Positions 34,715-48,553 of a stretch of DNA of 64,000 nt are shown one piece after another. A program made the translations under genes and the position numbers. The stretch is taken from the NCBI GenBank assembly GCA_013397455.1, contig VYZB01000384.1, forward strand, positions 539,929-603,928, given 5' to 3'. The notes beneath the pieces are model-generated. The model did no database searches, had not been told where the DNA came from, and saw only the letters and a list, made by a program, of their open reading frames with translations. This DNA comes from Crotophaga sulcirostris. Taxonomy: Eukaryota > Chordata > Aves > Cuculiformes > Crotophagidae. Each line of letters starts with the position of its first letter. The stretch's first letter is position 1.

Positions 34715-37471
34715 GATATATATATATTTAAGAATCCATATCTATATCACAGATGTTGTTTATTTAATCATAGGGCCTTTAATTTTAGGAATATATCAGA
34801 ATGCAAGAGCATGAAGGATTTTATTTTTTTTCACATGTTCATACTGGTGAAATTCCTGTGCAATTTTTCTGTGATCAAATGCTTTCAAATGGTTGGGTCA
34901 TGAAGAAGATTTTGTTGACTTCAGTAAAACCAGTTTTGAGACTACTCAAGCGTAAAGATATAATTTTAAACACACATTCTAAATTGAGAGTTTGCACCTG
35001 TAATTTGAACAAGATCCTTGATACATTAGTGCCACTTGATCTGAGAAGTTGTAACTAATTCTGTTTTTCTCAGGACCTAGCTTTCAGACTGGAGATAACA
35101 GGTTTTTAGTGATGGCAACTGACATCCTGGTGAGCCCTGTTGCCAGCTGTTTCAACAGCTTTGCAGTTGCCATTTGGTCTGAGAATTAGCACTGTTGAAA
35201 GTGTGCCAAGGCCACCTTGCACTTTGAGACAGTGTTTTCCTCTGGCTTCTTTTTGATTGACAATCCTATTATAGATATCTTGTGGAATTGCTAGAAAGGA
35301 TTATGGACATGAGGAAAAATATAGTACCTGTGGTGTAGGTACACCCACGTATCAAGCCTGTAAAATGAAAGGTACATGCAATAATACTGGTTGTATTTAA
35401 TTTTCATTTCCAGACAAGTCAAGGATCCATGTCCCAAGAGGAAATTAGAAATGCGTGTGTCATGTCAAAAGTGATGCCAGATTGTCCAACCTGTAGTTTA
35501 CAAACTGTGTGGTATGGAAAACCAGTTAAGTATGGTTTCTAGGCAAAGGCAGCTACTGTCCAAATCAGGAGAAGAAAATGCGACTCAGCTGGCCAGTGTC
35601 ACAGGTGATGTGGGACACTGCCCACAACCTGCGAGCTGCAGAAATGCATGCACCTGTGGTATGGAGGGTATTCATGGCCAGTCTACTGCAATAGGATGCA
35701 CCAGAACTGCAAGGTAGATGGTCAATGACTTAAAAAAAAAGTCCTGCCAAGGCAGACATAGTGAGACACTCACCATGCATGCAGAGTAGCTCTACTCTAT
35801 TAAACAGATGCCCTGAACAGACAGACAGAGGACGACAAAGGAGAGTTTTGGCCAAGTGAAACACTGCGACAGCTTTACAAATCTGAATGTCACGATAAGT
35901 CAAGCTAAAAATCATATAATCTAAATGTCAGGACTTTAAATAGGCACACAGTTCATTGTCTTAGGTACTCATACCCTCATGAACCCTGGAAACAGAATAA
36001 TATACTAGTGAGTGTCAAGAAAGGGGGAAAGAAATTGTTAGACAACCATTTTACATTTCTATATTGTCTTTTTTTTTTCTGTTACTGCTATAGTATTTGG
36101 CAGTGAGAATGCAGTTCTTTTCAGATATTTTGACCCACTCTATAGTAATGGTTAACCAATGAGACAACAGGAACAAAGAAATGCTGCCTTGATACTAAAC
36201 TTGACATTGTCTCCACTCCTTTATCCCTCCAAAGTCTTGTTAACTATCAGTACAGGAAAAGTCTCAAAATTACAGCAGCTGTAATTATCTCAGGCACTTT
36301 AGCTGTCCTACATAGCCGCGTTTTTTTACTTGAAAGGTACGTAAAGAAAGCTGTAAAGAAGACTTCTAATGTAATAAAACACAGACAAGAGGATGGGCAA
36401 CCAATGAGAGATGCGTGTTTCTCCACAAGGGGAGATGTCTGGTTCAAAGCTACGTGAGACTGACAAGGATGAAGAGTTACTGCCATGAGCAGTAGTGGAG
36501 TAGGACACCAGGGTAGCTTGGCAGACTTGTACAGAAACAGATCTTCAGCAGCACAAAGCACACATTTTTTGGTCCCATCTGGCTGTGCCCTTGTTGTCTT
36601 TACCGTTCTGTTCTGAACCAGATCAGTGGCAGCCTGTGTGATGAAGGAACAACAGAAGCCTTGAACAAACTCTGTTCTAAAAACCTTCCACAAACCCAGA
36701 CGTCCTGTGGCAGTCATGGAAAAGCAGGAGTTTCAGGTTGGCTCCGACACAGCAGGATGATGTTCTCAAGTTGGCAAGTCTGAGCTCACTCAGTGAGGGC
36801 ACATTTAATGATGTGTCTGCTCCTGGTGGCCCCCTCCCTTGCCCAGTGATTCTGGCTATAGGAATAAAACTGTTAGAACCAAGTTGGATTTGGATCCTTA
36901 ATGGGGATAAGACTTATTCTGGATTACTGATGACAGTTAGGAAAAATAAACTAAAGGACATGTAGGGACATGAACAGTGGGATATGTGCTATTCACAAAT
37001 ACATTTATGCCAGAATTAAAGAGATGATTGGTTTTTGTCAGCACAGCGAAATTCTGGAAAGCCCATTGGAAAAAAAAAAAAAAGGAAAATATCATATCAT
37101 TTTCAAGAAAGTCATCTATTAATTTATGAAAATGATGAAAGGAAAATAGAAATGATGACACAGAAATCATGACATTCCCTCTGGTCTTCTCCCAGAATAT
37201 TAAAATTCAGTGAATGGCAACCTAGAAACCTTCCCAAACATTTGTGTAAATCACAGTAGCACAGTGGTGTATTTCGTGAGACAGAGACATCATTAAATAA
37301 CACCTGCAAAATGCAACCAGATGTGCAAAAAAGAGTTTTCATGGGTGAATCTGAAACCTGATGTATTTTTGCACACTTGAAAATTCTTCATCCTTTACAT
37401 AACTGTGGCTTCCACGTGGCAAGTTGGCCTCTCTCACTTCATTGTACTTCTTGCAGACTCGGCTTCTGCAT
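34715..37471. other. Non-coding unique DNA
   Basis: No gene is seen. A 156-codon - strand frame (36247-36717) and a 75-codon + strand frame beside it resemble no protein. A-runs occur at 37070-37083. Confidence 0.5.
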
Positions 37472-37985
37472 TATGGTAAGTTGACAGTGGCTGGCAGGTA
37501 AATCCCCACCCAGTTGCTCACTCATTTGCCCCTGAGCTGAAGAGGGAAGAGAGGCAGAAGGACAAAAGCGAGAAAAACTCATGGGTCAAGCTGAAGACTA
37601 GAAAGCAGGAAAAGAAAAAAAACCTGAATGATTCAAAGACAGACACACATCACCTCCGACCAGGAGGATGATGACCAGCCAGTGTCCAAGCAATGGTTAC
37701 TCTGGGAACCACCCACCCTGGTTTTATTGCTGAGCATAGCATTGTATGTTATAGAGTATAGTTGGGTTCAGCTATCCCAAATGCATCCCCTCCCAGCCTC
37801 TTGCCCACTCTGAACCTACTCTGTAGGGTGGACAGAGTGAGAGACAGAGGAGGCCTTGACACTATGTGAGCACTGCTCAGCAATACCCAGAATGATGGGG
37901 TTACTAAAATTTTTTTGTCACAAATCACACCACCACATGAACTGCAATGAAGAAAGTTAACTCCATCCTAGCCAGATCTACTACA
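37472..37985 (-). mobile_element. Solo LTR of an avian ERVL-type endogenous retrovirus
   Basis: Read on the - strand the element starts TGTAG at 37985 and continues GGCTAGGATGGAGTTAAC. Next come CTGAGCAGTGCTCACATAG, CAAGGCC, and a GTAGG...GGGAGGGGATGC block. The promoter-like region (GCTATGCTCAGCAATAAAAC) follows at about 37,740. The distal part is CAGCTTGACCCATGAG, then TTTTTCTCGCTTTTG, GAGTGAGCAACTGGGTGG and CTGCCAGCC, ending near 37,472. Order, spacing and about 514-base length match the common ERVL LTR family of birds. No internal gag/pol sequence or second LTR lies on either side, so it is a solo LTR left by recombination. It is strongly mutated and the TATA box reads AATAAAA. No clear target-site duplication is visible. 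Confidence 0.8.
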
Positions 37986-39249
37986 GACATGAACTTATAT
38001 ATTAATATTGAGAATACATAGCTCAGTCAATAAGTTATTCTTCTGAATGGCACTGGCAAATGGGTGGTAATAAATGAGATAGTACTTCCAAGTTGTTTTC
38101 AACTAGTCCTTGAATATCAGGCAGTGTTTCAGGACGTCAGAGTTTTGCTTGCACTGGTGAAAGCAGTTAGTAGCCCACATAATCAGTACAATTTAAAGTC
38201 CTGCAGAGTATAGGTAAGAATGTGTTTTGTGGCAGGCCAGTATTCTCTAGTCCACAAATTCAACAGATTACATATATTTGTGCTGCAGCATTTTTTTTTT
38301 TTTCTTGGGGTAATTCAGGACATTCTTGGGGATACATTATGCATTAGCGTATAAGGTCCGAAGGAAAATTAGGAAGGAGCAGCCTACCTGCTGGACCACA
38401 CTGGAGTGAACTGAACCAAACTTCAAGCAGTTTCTGAATTATTCATTTATGAGGGTAATTGTACTCATAAGTCTTTGGACTTCTTATGATATGTAAGACA
38501 CTTCGTCATTAATAGATGAATTTTCCAACATCATGAACTGTCAATACTGAATGCTGAAGAACAGTAGATTTTCTGAAGAGTTTGTTGTTCACACCCACCG
38601 AAGTGGCATTTTAAGGCATCAAAGCTAGAAGAGGTCATCTGGGAACAATGGGATCATCTATCAGTAAAATAAGATTTTGTTTGGCTTCCTTTTTCTGCTT
38701 TATAGAATAAACCCATCCTCTCTACTGTCATGTACTAGTTCTGGTGTTTATGTTCCTGATTTTATAGTCTAGAAGGCTGAAACAGAAAGAGACTCATTTT
38801 GTGTATACTTAGGGAAACTTACAGCACCCTTTATAAGTCTAGTTCCCATTAAAAAAGAATGGTAGAAATCCTGTCAGCACTACCCCAAACTAAAACCATG
38901 CAAGTCCCTTACAAAAACAGGACATGGATGTTTCAAGGAATAACTTCGTAACTCAGCCTCTACACAGCCACTGGAACCTGGTTGTAGTCCATTAAATAAG
39001 ACCTCTTAAACACTGTTTGAGAGGCTATACTTTTTTAGATTAACTAAAACATCTAGAAAGAATGGAAAATGAAACTAATATGTCAGTATTGACAAGAAAT
39101 ATTATCAGCTCCAGCTAAAATCAATTACTTCTTCATGTATTTTATCTTTACAGGCCTTTCTGTTGCTCTCATCTCCAAATTACCTATGGTCTTTATAGAC
39201 ACCAATGAGGTTAGCATCAAACAGCACCTGGGAGACCAGAAAGATTAGT
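37986..39249. other. Non-coding AT-rich unique DNA
   Basis: No gene or further retroviral sequence is seen right of the LTR. It has a T-run at about 38,291-38,303. Confidence 0.6.
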
Positions 39250-39395
39250 GTCTTCATTTTTCAGACAAGAAAATGGAGTCACACCTTGCAGAAATGGCTT
39301 CTTCCAGATCACAGAGGGCACAAAAAGCTGAACAGAAATCGATCACTATGACAGTATGAGTTGAATCTTCAGGAGTTCTACTTCTCAATTCAACA
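39250..39395 (-). mobile_element. MIR-like (CORE) SINE relic, reversed
   Basis: TTTTCAGACAAGAAAATGGA, then CAGATCACAGAGGGCACAAA and TTGAATCTTCAGGAGTTCTA follow the reverse complement of MIR ('TTTTCAGATGAGGAAACTGAGG...GGTCACACAGC...GAACCCAGGAGTCCT') in order. Divergence is high. It is an ancient inactive copy. Confidence 0.45.
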
Positions 39396-42300
39396 TCTTA
39401 ATTTTAACATTCTTGTTTTTAGAGGTGGTTTAGATGTACAGCTAATATGAATTAATTTGACTCAACATATCTAACAACTATGAACAGCATTTGGATCAAT
39501 GAAGAAAAAAATCTACTGATTAGAAAGGAGGTAGAAAAGGGAAAAAAAGCAATATAAACTCTATTTTAACTTTTTAAGAATGTAGTGTAACTATGAATAC
39601 TTATATTCTTCTGTTTAGTATTCAAGCTAGAAGTTAGTAATTTCATATTGCTCAAATATGAATTGAGTAGACTCTTAATCTCTAGTACCTGTTTTCAACC
39701 ATCTATTACATTATATCTATCATGATGCTTTTATATTCTTTCTCTACTATTCTGGTAAATTTAAATCCTAATATTTTCTGCTCTTGTAAACTTTTTTACT
39801 GTGATCTACTTTTTTTCACATAATAAAAGGAAGATAAGGACCTAAAATCTGAAGCATGTGTATCAATAGTTATAGTCAAACAAATTCCTCTGGCCTTATA
39901 AAATGCTGTGGGTTCAGATGCTGCCTATTAAAAAGAGAGAGTTAAAAATGACCCAAGATTATTTAGGTGAAGAGAAAGACAATTAAGTGATAACTTAGTG
40001 TTAACAATTTTGCTTATGACACACAAGCTTCTTTCCATCTCATCCAGCAAGTACAGTAATCCAGGCAAATGATTCATTAAGAAAGAATCAGTACCATTGT
40101 TGGGAGGCAGATTTTAATGGTCAGTTGGTTTAAAGAAGGATTCTCTGAAAGGAATTGGTCAACTGCCAGAAGCTGTTTGTAATGACAAATTGCTCACAAT
40201 GAATTGTTTAGAGAGAAAACACTACTTTTTGTTTATGAAACAAATCTGCATGCCAGTCAGCCAAGCTTGAGTATGAGGGATGTTTGGTGTAAGGTCATGA
40301 ATGCAACATTCGTTTGCTTTCCTTAGTACGTGCTGTTTATTTCTCTTCAAGCATCACTGCTAAATAGCAGTAAAAGGTAGTTAGCAACTCCAGATTTGGG
40401 TCCATTATTGTCAGGGAGAAAGGCTGCCTGGCAGTTCTTACATATCTGGCCTCTTCTCCATTGCCAGTCCTCCTGTATTCAAGAGATAATCTGAAAATAT
40501 CTGTGTGCAATGACTTGTGGACATTTTCAGGAATTCTAATGATTATGCTGGATCGTTTAAATTCAGTAACCTATCTTCCACAGCTGCAAAGCCTCTCTGA
40601 GTGTTTCGTTCAAACCATCTAGCTTCTGTGAAGAAGCAATATGATTGCCAGTGCTCCCTCAGAGCTGCTAAGAAATAACCGTTAAAATTTGCTTTTAACA
40701 CTATTTCGTACAGCACAGTAATGTAATAAGATATGTGTTGTTCACAGATGTTGGAGAGGTTGTTTGCACAATAGTCTGTAAGTACAATCAGATTAATGGT
40801 TTTGCCAGCAAATGTTATTGTAAATGTACTCAGAAGACTGCAATCAGTTTTCTCCACAGCACAAAACACAGCCTATGTCCAGTTGCAAAACACTGTGTGG
40901 CATTCTCCTCTTGCCTACACAGAAAAAATTTCCAAGAGGCCATGCTGCATCTGTGGTGCATTTATCTTTGTCCTATTCTAAATATACTGTAAACATGCCT
41001 ATTCTTTAAAGACTATATTTTCACATATGGAATAACTTTCATGCAAGAAATTTGCTATGGAAATACATGGTTATATTTTTCTGGCTAAATAGCCTTCCAG
41101 GTAGCTCTGTGTTATTTGTGGTTTTGCATTTTGTGCAGCAACTGCCTACAAGAGTGTTAATACATATCTGATGAGCAAGGAGGATGTTTTGCAGTAAAAT
41201 CATCTGTTTACTTTTCTGTGAAGCGGAAAGGTACTTTCTGTGGTCAATGACCAACCTTACAGCAAAAAGAATCCTACACCTATGTACGAGACAAACAAGA
41301 GAAATGTAACCACGATGTATTCAGATGCTTCATGTTATAGAAAAAGACCATGCATTGCAGCTTAAATGATTGTGATGTGAAACTGTGAGGACTGTCTCTG
41401 CAATTGACTTCACTGAGCACGAATATAGAGTGCTGTACCTCTCCAGGTTGTCCCTCTCCCTGCAGTTTGGATAGTGATGTCAGCTGAACACTCCTGTATT
41501 TGCCAGGCGGTAGATCTGTTCAAGCATCACAAAAAAAAGTGGAAGAAGCAGACAATAAATCAATTCAACACAGAAGCAGGCCAAATCAGTCAGATATTTA
41601 TCTGCTATTATCAGTAAGCCAATTGCAGAGGCAACTACTGATCAGACATTGAGTACTTCAGCAAAGAATCCACTGACGCTCTGGTTGATGTGTGTTCAGT
41701 CTACTGTATTTCAGGGCAAAAAAACATGATATTTGCTTTAGGCGTTTGCCCCTCAAATATTTTCTCAAAGTCTTTTAGCTTAATATTGATGTTTTTTAAC
41801 TATCGGCATACAGAAAATGAGATGTGTATAGGACACAAATCAGTGAAATTCACAAGCTGTCATGTACCTCTAAGCTTGCAGTTCCTTAATGCACAGCTTT
41901 CTGCATCAGTGAGAGCATCAGGACAATGACCAGTTTGTTTTTACATTTTGCAGTTTTTATGCTTCCAAGTGAGTCACATACATCAGTTACCAGTACAAGT
42001 ATACTTTGATATTTGCAAAAAAAACCAGTTATGTAAAGACAGATCAGATTTAAGTGGGTGTCGTATCTCAGTCTTCATGCCTACTTGGTTCCCTGCTCCT
42101 ACTGAAGTTTATTACTCAAATTTGTCAGTTCAATTGTTTGCTCACCTATTTTTAAAATATATCCGTCCAGTAAATGTATTCTGGTTGAGTGTGGTCATTT
42201 CATTGAACAAACACAGGGCATGGTCACAAAATTGTTCCTCAATACATTTCAGGGAGCATAATGGGGCACCTGCACACTAATCTGGTCTAAAGATTAATAG

Positions 42301-45300
42301 ACAAAAACCACAAACCCCTAAATGTTCATCTGCATTTTTACCATGAAACTCTTTGCTAATTTAACTTACACTGCTACTCCAGAGGCAATGATGGAGGATG
42401 TAGAAGATCCCTTCTGATGTTTCTGGATCCTTTGCATGACAGAAAAACTTACGTAATCGAAGAAAACCCTCCAAAAATTCCAAACAGCTCTCTGGTTTTG
42501 ACCACAATGATAATCAGTTTTATAGTCATCTGAAAAAGATACAAATCTCAAAGATGATATAATTTCTACTGTCACTGGAGAGTAAATGCTTCATTTTTTA
42601 ACTAATCTATTATCTTATTCCTGATAAAATGTACATCTTGTGCTGAGTTTGGACTGAAAGTTACTCTTTCAGTAGTAAGCTGTGATTTTCATTTAGATAG
42701 AAAGCTCATAGATAATTTAAAAATATTTGCAACATGAACAAAAGAAATAGGAAGACTTCTTTAGTGTCTGAGCTGAATATTTCCTGAGAGATTTAGGGTA
42801 TTTTTCCCTAAGTATTCTGAACATATATACAATAAATAATAGAGAAGAAAAGTAATTTATACTTGCAAAGTAACTCTACTGCAGTCAGCAAGTTTTGCAG
42901 ATCATTGTACACATAACTTTTTTAGGGTTGGGACCCTGTTGTAAGCACAAATAGCACTGAAAGTCTGAAACATCACACAGCTTTGCTGTTACACTTTAAC
43001 AATGTTTATGTGGATAAGAGCAAGTTCATCTAGAACCCAATTGTGGCCAAAAATGTTGTTCCATTAAAAGTCATTGTTAATTATAATAATGATCATTACA
43101 TCAGGAGCAGACTGCAGATAAGAATACTCTCTTTCCATTTTTTTTATGTTTCCTTTACAGCTTTCACAGGCTTTGTTTGTCAGCTTGATGAATTAAAAAA
43201 ATAAAAAAGGATTCCTTTGCTAGGGAAAAGGGGCTCTGAGTCCTGCAAGGCTGAGCTTCGCTCAGAAGTGTGGGCAGGCACTTGGAAAAGACCCTGAATT
43301 TTGTGAAACTTACTGCCTTGCCTTGTCAGATCGAAGTACAGGGCTGATGAGAATGGCTTTCTATTCCAGTGTCTCGGGATTACTAAGTGAGCTGCTGTTC
43401 TCTTCCGTTCCAAGTGCTAGTCTTCCTTCCTGCATCTGAGTAATGGCACAGGAGGAGCAGTAAAATAGAGGTCCCTGATCTATGTAAATATTATTTTTGT
43501 GCTTTTTTTAAATACTGGTTTTGACATACTCAGCTGTAAACAGTTTTCTGCAGGCTTTCTAATTTGGCTCATCACAATTTCTCAGCAAGTGAAACAGGCC
43601 TCTGTGACTAGGGTAGATAAGCATGACAGAGAAAGGGTGTCTATAAACAGAGGCAGAAAAAAATACAAGTTCACATCTGGGTCAGGGAACAATCACTGGT
43701 GTCTGGGAAACAATGTCAGGGAACAGCAGCACTTAACATTGCTTCAAAAAATAAAGTGCTCCTGGTCTGATCTAACTCTTATTGAAATCAGAAGGAATCT
43801 TTATCCTGATTATAATGGGAGCTGGATAGAAATATAATCCAAATACCAAGCTGATTACACCCTTAATACATTCCACAAATCCAGCTATTTATTAGAAACA
43901 TGGAACACTACATAAATCATGATCTGGAAATCAGAGTGCCTTTGGACAAATACAAAACAAACAAACAAAAAACAGTGGAAAATGAGGAAAAACAGTTTGT
44001 CATTGGCAGAAGAGCTGACTGTACTTACTAGTGTTCTGTTTATAAGCACTTGCAGAAGTGTTCTAGGGATTCATCTGTTCTTACTTTGCATTAAAAAAAT
44101 GGTATGCAAATTAAAAATAAAGCCTTTAATGTGCACCAGCATTTTTGAACTCAGCATCAAGAGTGGTTTTTGCATTGGCACATAGCTAACTGAACTGGCA
44201 AATATTGGTAAACACTTGAAACTTGCTTGTGCAAGTCCTTGTTTGCACCTGGCAGGTGTGTACAAGTGCAGGGCTTTGCAGATGCGCCGCATCTCCTGTT
44301 ACAGCAAATTTTGAATATAAGCTCGTTTCCAAATTCTGCCCCACCTTTCAGGGTAAAAGCAGATGAAAATGCTGATTTCACAGGACAAGGAATGCAGTAG
44401 GGCAACATCACTGTTGGCTGGCGGGGGCTCTTCAAAATTTCTTTACCAAAACACTTCCGTTACTTTTAATAGTGGTAAAATGTCCTAGGATTTCCTAGAC
44501 ATGACCTACAAGTCCAATGACTAAACAGAAGAAAGGTGGGACACTGGTGATGAGGGAAGTGCAGGGGTGGAACTGCTGTTCCTGGATGCAGGCTGCTGCT
44601 GATGGATCCCAAAATCACACCACTAATGAACGAGCTGTGCCTACCATAGCGATAAGCCTGGCAGATCAACCTTTGCAACACTTAACCACATTGAAATATT
44701 CAATGTTTTCCCCATATTCTTCAATTTTCTTGCTGTCACTTTGCAAACACATTAATTATAAAATTTCCCATTGTGTTACCAATTGGTCTGAACTTTGATT
44801 ACTTTGGATGGAAAATAAACAATTCTTACCAGAAAGAAGAAAAATGGGATCAAAAACATTGTGGTTGGAGAAGCTGTGGTAGAAAGAAACAGAAAAGAGG
44901 GATGTCAGAAGACTGAGAGGAAAACATCAGGTCTTCAGGAAAGCAGCAGAGGAAAAAGGAAAATAGATATTATCTCATGTGCTGACTAACAGGTGGACAA
45001 ATAAAAACACCTGGTAGTTTACTAAGTGCTCAGAGGTTTTACATCTTGAATCCCAGTTCATGGACACTTATGCTGGTACATCATTCAGTGACTTTATGCT
45101 CTCGACTGTGTTGTCCAGGACTTTTTCTGAAAATTTATAATTGTGTGTTGCTATAGAGAATAATAAGATCATAATTTCTGAAGTTATTTGTTAGAATCTG
45201 ATGTGAAATCAAATAGTACTTGAATTTTTCACATGTATTTCAGCCATTTAAATTACTTACTGCCTAGTAGGTTTTCTATTTCTCCCTCCGTTAGGAAATA

Positions 45301-46459
45301 TTGATAGCATAATTAAGATGTTTAAAACTTTTCATTAACACTTCTTAGTTTATTTAAAATGTAATTAAATATTTGTGAATTTGCATCCCTCATTAGATCT
45401 TTTTAAAGAATTATAAGAATATTGCCATATAAACAACATATCTTCCATGATAGCTGTTTTGTTCTGCTGCTTAATGAAAAGGATTTAAAGGTTCATGGAG
45501 ATATTTTAATACATCATACAGAAGCCTCTTTCAGAAATTTGTAAAAATAAAAACAATCCATCATTTTATTCCACATCACTAGTTGTATTACAGCCAAAAT
45601 ATCAGAGTAGTTATGCTAATGATTTTTAAGATTAACTGTAAAACTACAGTGGAATCATGTAACTTCCCCAAAATCACGTTTTCAGATTGCTCTGTAGGTA
45701 CATGTGTACTTGCAAAAGTTATTCTCAACATAATTAATTTTTAGTTCACCTTTATTTTAATGCTGTTTCCCACTTTCCATTAACCAGTTGAGTCTGATTT
45801 TCCAAAGTCACAGAAGTCTATCTTATATTAACGTTCATAACACTGATGTGAAATCCTGGCATATTTGACAACAGTGGGACTTTCCTAGTGCTTTCAGAGC
45901 AAATGTTTAATATTACTCTGAGACTTACTGTGGAAAGCCCATCCTGCCCCATGCTGAGCTCAGTCAACTGACTGTAATGTCTAGAACGATTTACCTGGTG
46001 GCAGCTTTGACAAATCAGGAAGCATGAGAAAAAGAGAGAAAGAGAGAAAGGGAAGAATATTATGGCAACTCAAATCATATAATTGTAAAGCTACCTCAGG
46101 ACTAATTATTTTATTTTAATTTGCTCTCAAATTATGTTTTCTGAAATATAGAGCATTGCATTTAGTACTGTTTACTTTTGAGCAAAATCTTCCAACTGTA
46201 TAAGGTCTCATTGTTCCTATCCCAAAGAGCTTGTATTTTAAATTTACAGAAGTTAAGAATTACTTAGACTGATCAAAGTTTTTCATTTCAGTAAAGATTT
46301 ATAAATTTCATTGCTATTTTCTGTTGAAAATTGCATGATGTAACTGTCTAGCAGTAAATGCTGATGTACACCTGAGCCGTTATTTTGTCTGGCTAGAAGA
46401 GTAGGCATTGATATTTACAGCTAACCTAGTAATATCACCCAGGGAGAACAAACAGTTTT
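39396..46459. other. Non-coding AT-rich unique DNA
   Basis: No gene is seen over 7 kb. Frames up to 112 codons (43499-43837, 41948-42280) have no recognisable protein. The stretch 45,120-45,720 is AT-rich with TTAATTA-type cores and might be regulatory. There is a purine tract (AAAGAGAG-type) at about 46,028-46,050. Confidence 0.55.
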
Positions 46460-46535
46460 TGAAAGGTCAAAGCAGGGCCATGCGTAGAACCCAGATTCTT
46501 GAATCCCAGGCATGTGCTCAGCGTTACACTCTCAA
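46460..46535 (-). mobile_element. MIR-like SINE relic, tRNA-derived part, reversed
   Basis: AAAGCAGGGCCATGCGTAGA, then ACCCAGATTCTTGAATCCCA and GGCATGTGCTCAGCGTTACA match the reverse complement of the tRNA-related head of MIR ('GCAGAGC...GAACCCAGG...TGACTCCC...GTGCTCTTAAC'). The element is short and diverged. Confidence 0.5.
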
Positions 46536-47189
46536 TTTTTAATAGATCTAAAATTAATTACCTTATCTCCAGCTTCTAACACATGCAGAGCCATCAGCAC
46601 TAGTTCCTGTGGCTTCGTTGCAAGTTATTGTAGCTGACTCTCCAAGAGCTGACCCTAAACTATAAAAATAAAACAAGTAGGCAGAAATATAGTGATCACC
46701 AAATGCTCGGTGCTGTTTTTTACTTCCTCTTGTTTCATTTTGAAACAGCACTATTCATCTTGCAAGGTAAGTGAAATAATACTCTCACAGGGTCTCAGTC
46801 TTTCCCTTTCAGATTACTATTCTGACTTCCAAATTAAAAACCATTTTTCAACCAGGAAGTAATACCAGCAGGCTAAATGTTTCAAGTTGGGGTTTCTGTT
46901 CTGCTCATTCTTTAGTTCACCAATATCATCTCCTCCTTGGCTGGCTGTTATTAGGCATCAATATTTAAAAAAAAAAAGTAAAAAAAAAAAAAGCACTCAA
47001 GGAAACATCTCTGTGGTACATGGCTATATTCAGGTTCTATTATTGTTTGAAACATGCAATTCGAGTTCAAGTGGGGTTTTGCAACCAGGCAGAAATCTTA
47101 CAGCTAGAAATGAACTCTCTCTAACCCAGGACCTTTCTGCCCCTTGGTTTCTCACTCTTTCTTTTTCTCTCCACCAAGCCTAAAGCCAG
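46536..47189. other. Non-coding unique DNA
   Basis: No gene is seen. Two A-runs separated by GT lie at about 46,967-46,992. Confidence 0.55.
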
Positions 47190-47570
47190 ATAACACTTTC
47201 CTGCTGTGAATTTTTTAAAGTCACCCAACAGCTCTGGCAAATGAGAGCTGTCATATTTTTTGGATGAGAAAATCATCCGCAGCTCATACAGATCTATGAG
47301 CTGATAGGAGTTAATTGACAGCTTGCAGGATTTGGTCTCCAGGCAGAGTTAGAGGGAATGGGAGCCCTGTGGGTTTCATTTGGGCAGAGATAAAGCAGGT
47401 TTTTATTCAGTGCTCATGGAGAGAGCATAATTAACCTTTTAGAAGTTTTAAGAATGATCAAATTGTTATTCATTTTTGCAAATGAGAAAAGAGAGCTTCT
47501 TTCTCTGCCAGGAAAATGCCAGTGCAGATTTCAAGGTCACTTGATGATTTCCTTTGACTGAAAAGATGGA
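47190..47570. promoter_or_regulatory. Candidate conserved enhancer
   Basis: Repeat-free sequence with balanced composition contains GTTAATTGACAG (about 47,310), CATAATTAACC (about 47,426), TCAAGGTCA (47531-47539, an extended nuclear-receptor half-site of the ERR/SF-1 type) and a repeated AGAGCTGTCA/GAGCTG theme. It resembles vertebrate developmental enhancers, but conservation is unproven. Confidence 0.3.
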
Positions 47571-48438
47571 AGTTGGAAAAAAAGGAAGACAAGGAATATA
47601 TGAAGACTGAGAAATTTCATCATAAAATCATGCATCATTCAGGACGTGAAATGAAAAAATGTCCTTTTCTAACATAATGTATTTTAGCTAACATTTACTG
47701 CATGTTCATATTAACCTATTGGATTCTACAAGTGATTAAGATTCCTGTTGTTATTGTAAATAAGAAACTTGGTGCTAGCATCCATCTTTTATGTTGTTGC
47801 TGTATTTTTTTATAAAATTTACTATTAAAAGAGAAAATGGACCACCATATGTGGGCAGTGGCTTGGTTTTCAAAAAGTTTAATATAGTATTTTTAAATGC
47901 TCTAAATCCCTGGAATGATTATATGAGTTCAGAATAGGAGAATTAAACATCCAAAAATTAAAAATAAATATACCTCAAGTTCCTTTAAACAATATAAAAA
48001 CCCCAACTGAGAGTCGTGATGTCCTAAGCACTCTTTAATGGAAAAAAAAAGGTCTCAAATTTTTGTTTGTTGACCACACAATGGCTTTTATAAAGTATAA
48101 ACTGATATAGCTGTGCTTCAGTTTCTGACTTCCATTGTTCTAGAGCAGCCGATAAAAGGTGCAAGGTACCTTGCCAAATTATAACCTCTGTTCTCTAGAT
48201 ATTATTTGTTGATGATTTCTAGGATGAAGAACAACAAAACTCATACACAACAATAGATCCAGACTCTTGTGTTTCATAGAAGCAACATGGGAGTCCACAA
48301 TAAGAAACCACAAACAAGAATAGAAATAAACTGTTCTTCCAAGCTAAGGTGGAGGTTTTATGATGCTCTCCTAATGCCAGTCTTGTAGAACAACATTTTT
48401 GTCCACACCTGCATGGTGACATTCTCTACGTGCAGGCT
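47571..48438. other. Non-coding AT-rich DNA
   Basis: Nothing recognisable is seen apart from short A-runs. Confidence 0.55.
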
Positions 48439-48553
48439 GACTCTCTTCTTCCCTCCTCCCTCCGCTCTCTGTCACTGTCTCTTCTTTTCCTTTCCTCCCC
48501 TCCCCTCCCTCACTCCCCATTCCCAACCCAACCCCATCCCCATCCCTCGTTCA
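48439..48553. repeat. Polypyrimidine tract
   Basis: More than 100 bases are almost purely C and T on the + strand (CTCTTCTTCCCTCCTCCCTC onward, ending near CCATCCCCATCCCTCG). It is low-complexity with triplex-forming potential and is not followed by any exon-like sequence. Confidence 0.85.

Noticed and set aside
36247..36717. 156-codon open frame on the - strand
   Set aside because: Starts and ends in ordinary unique DNA with no family resemblance. A retroviral or pseudogene origin was considered but no motif supports it.
37628..37813. 61-codon + strand frame
   Set aside because: Lies antisense within the solo LTR.
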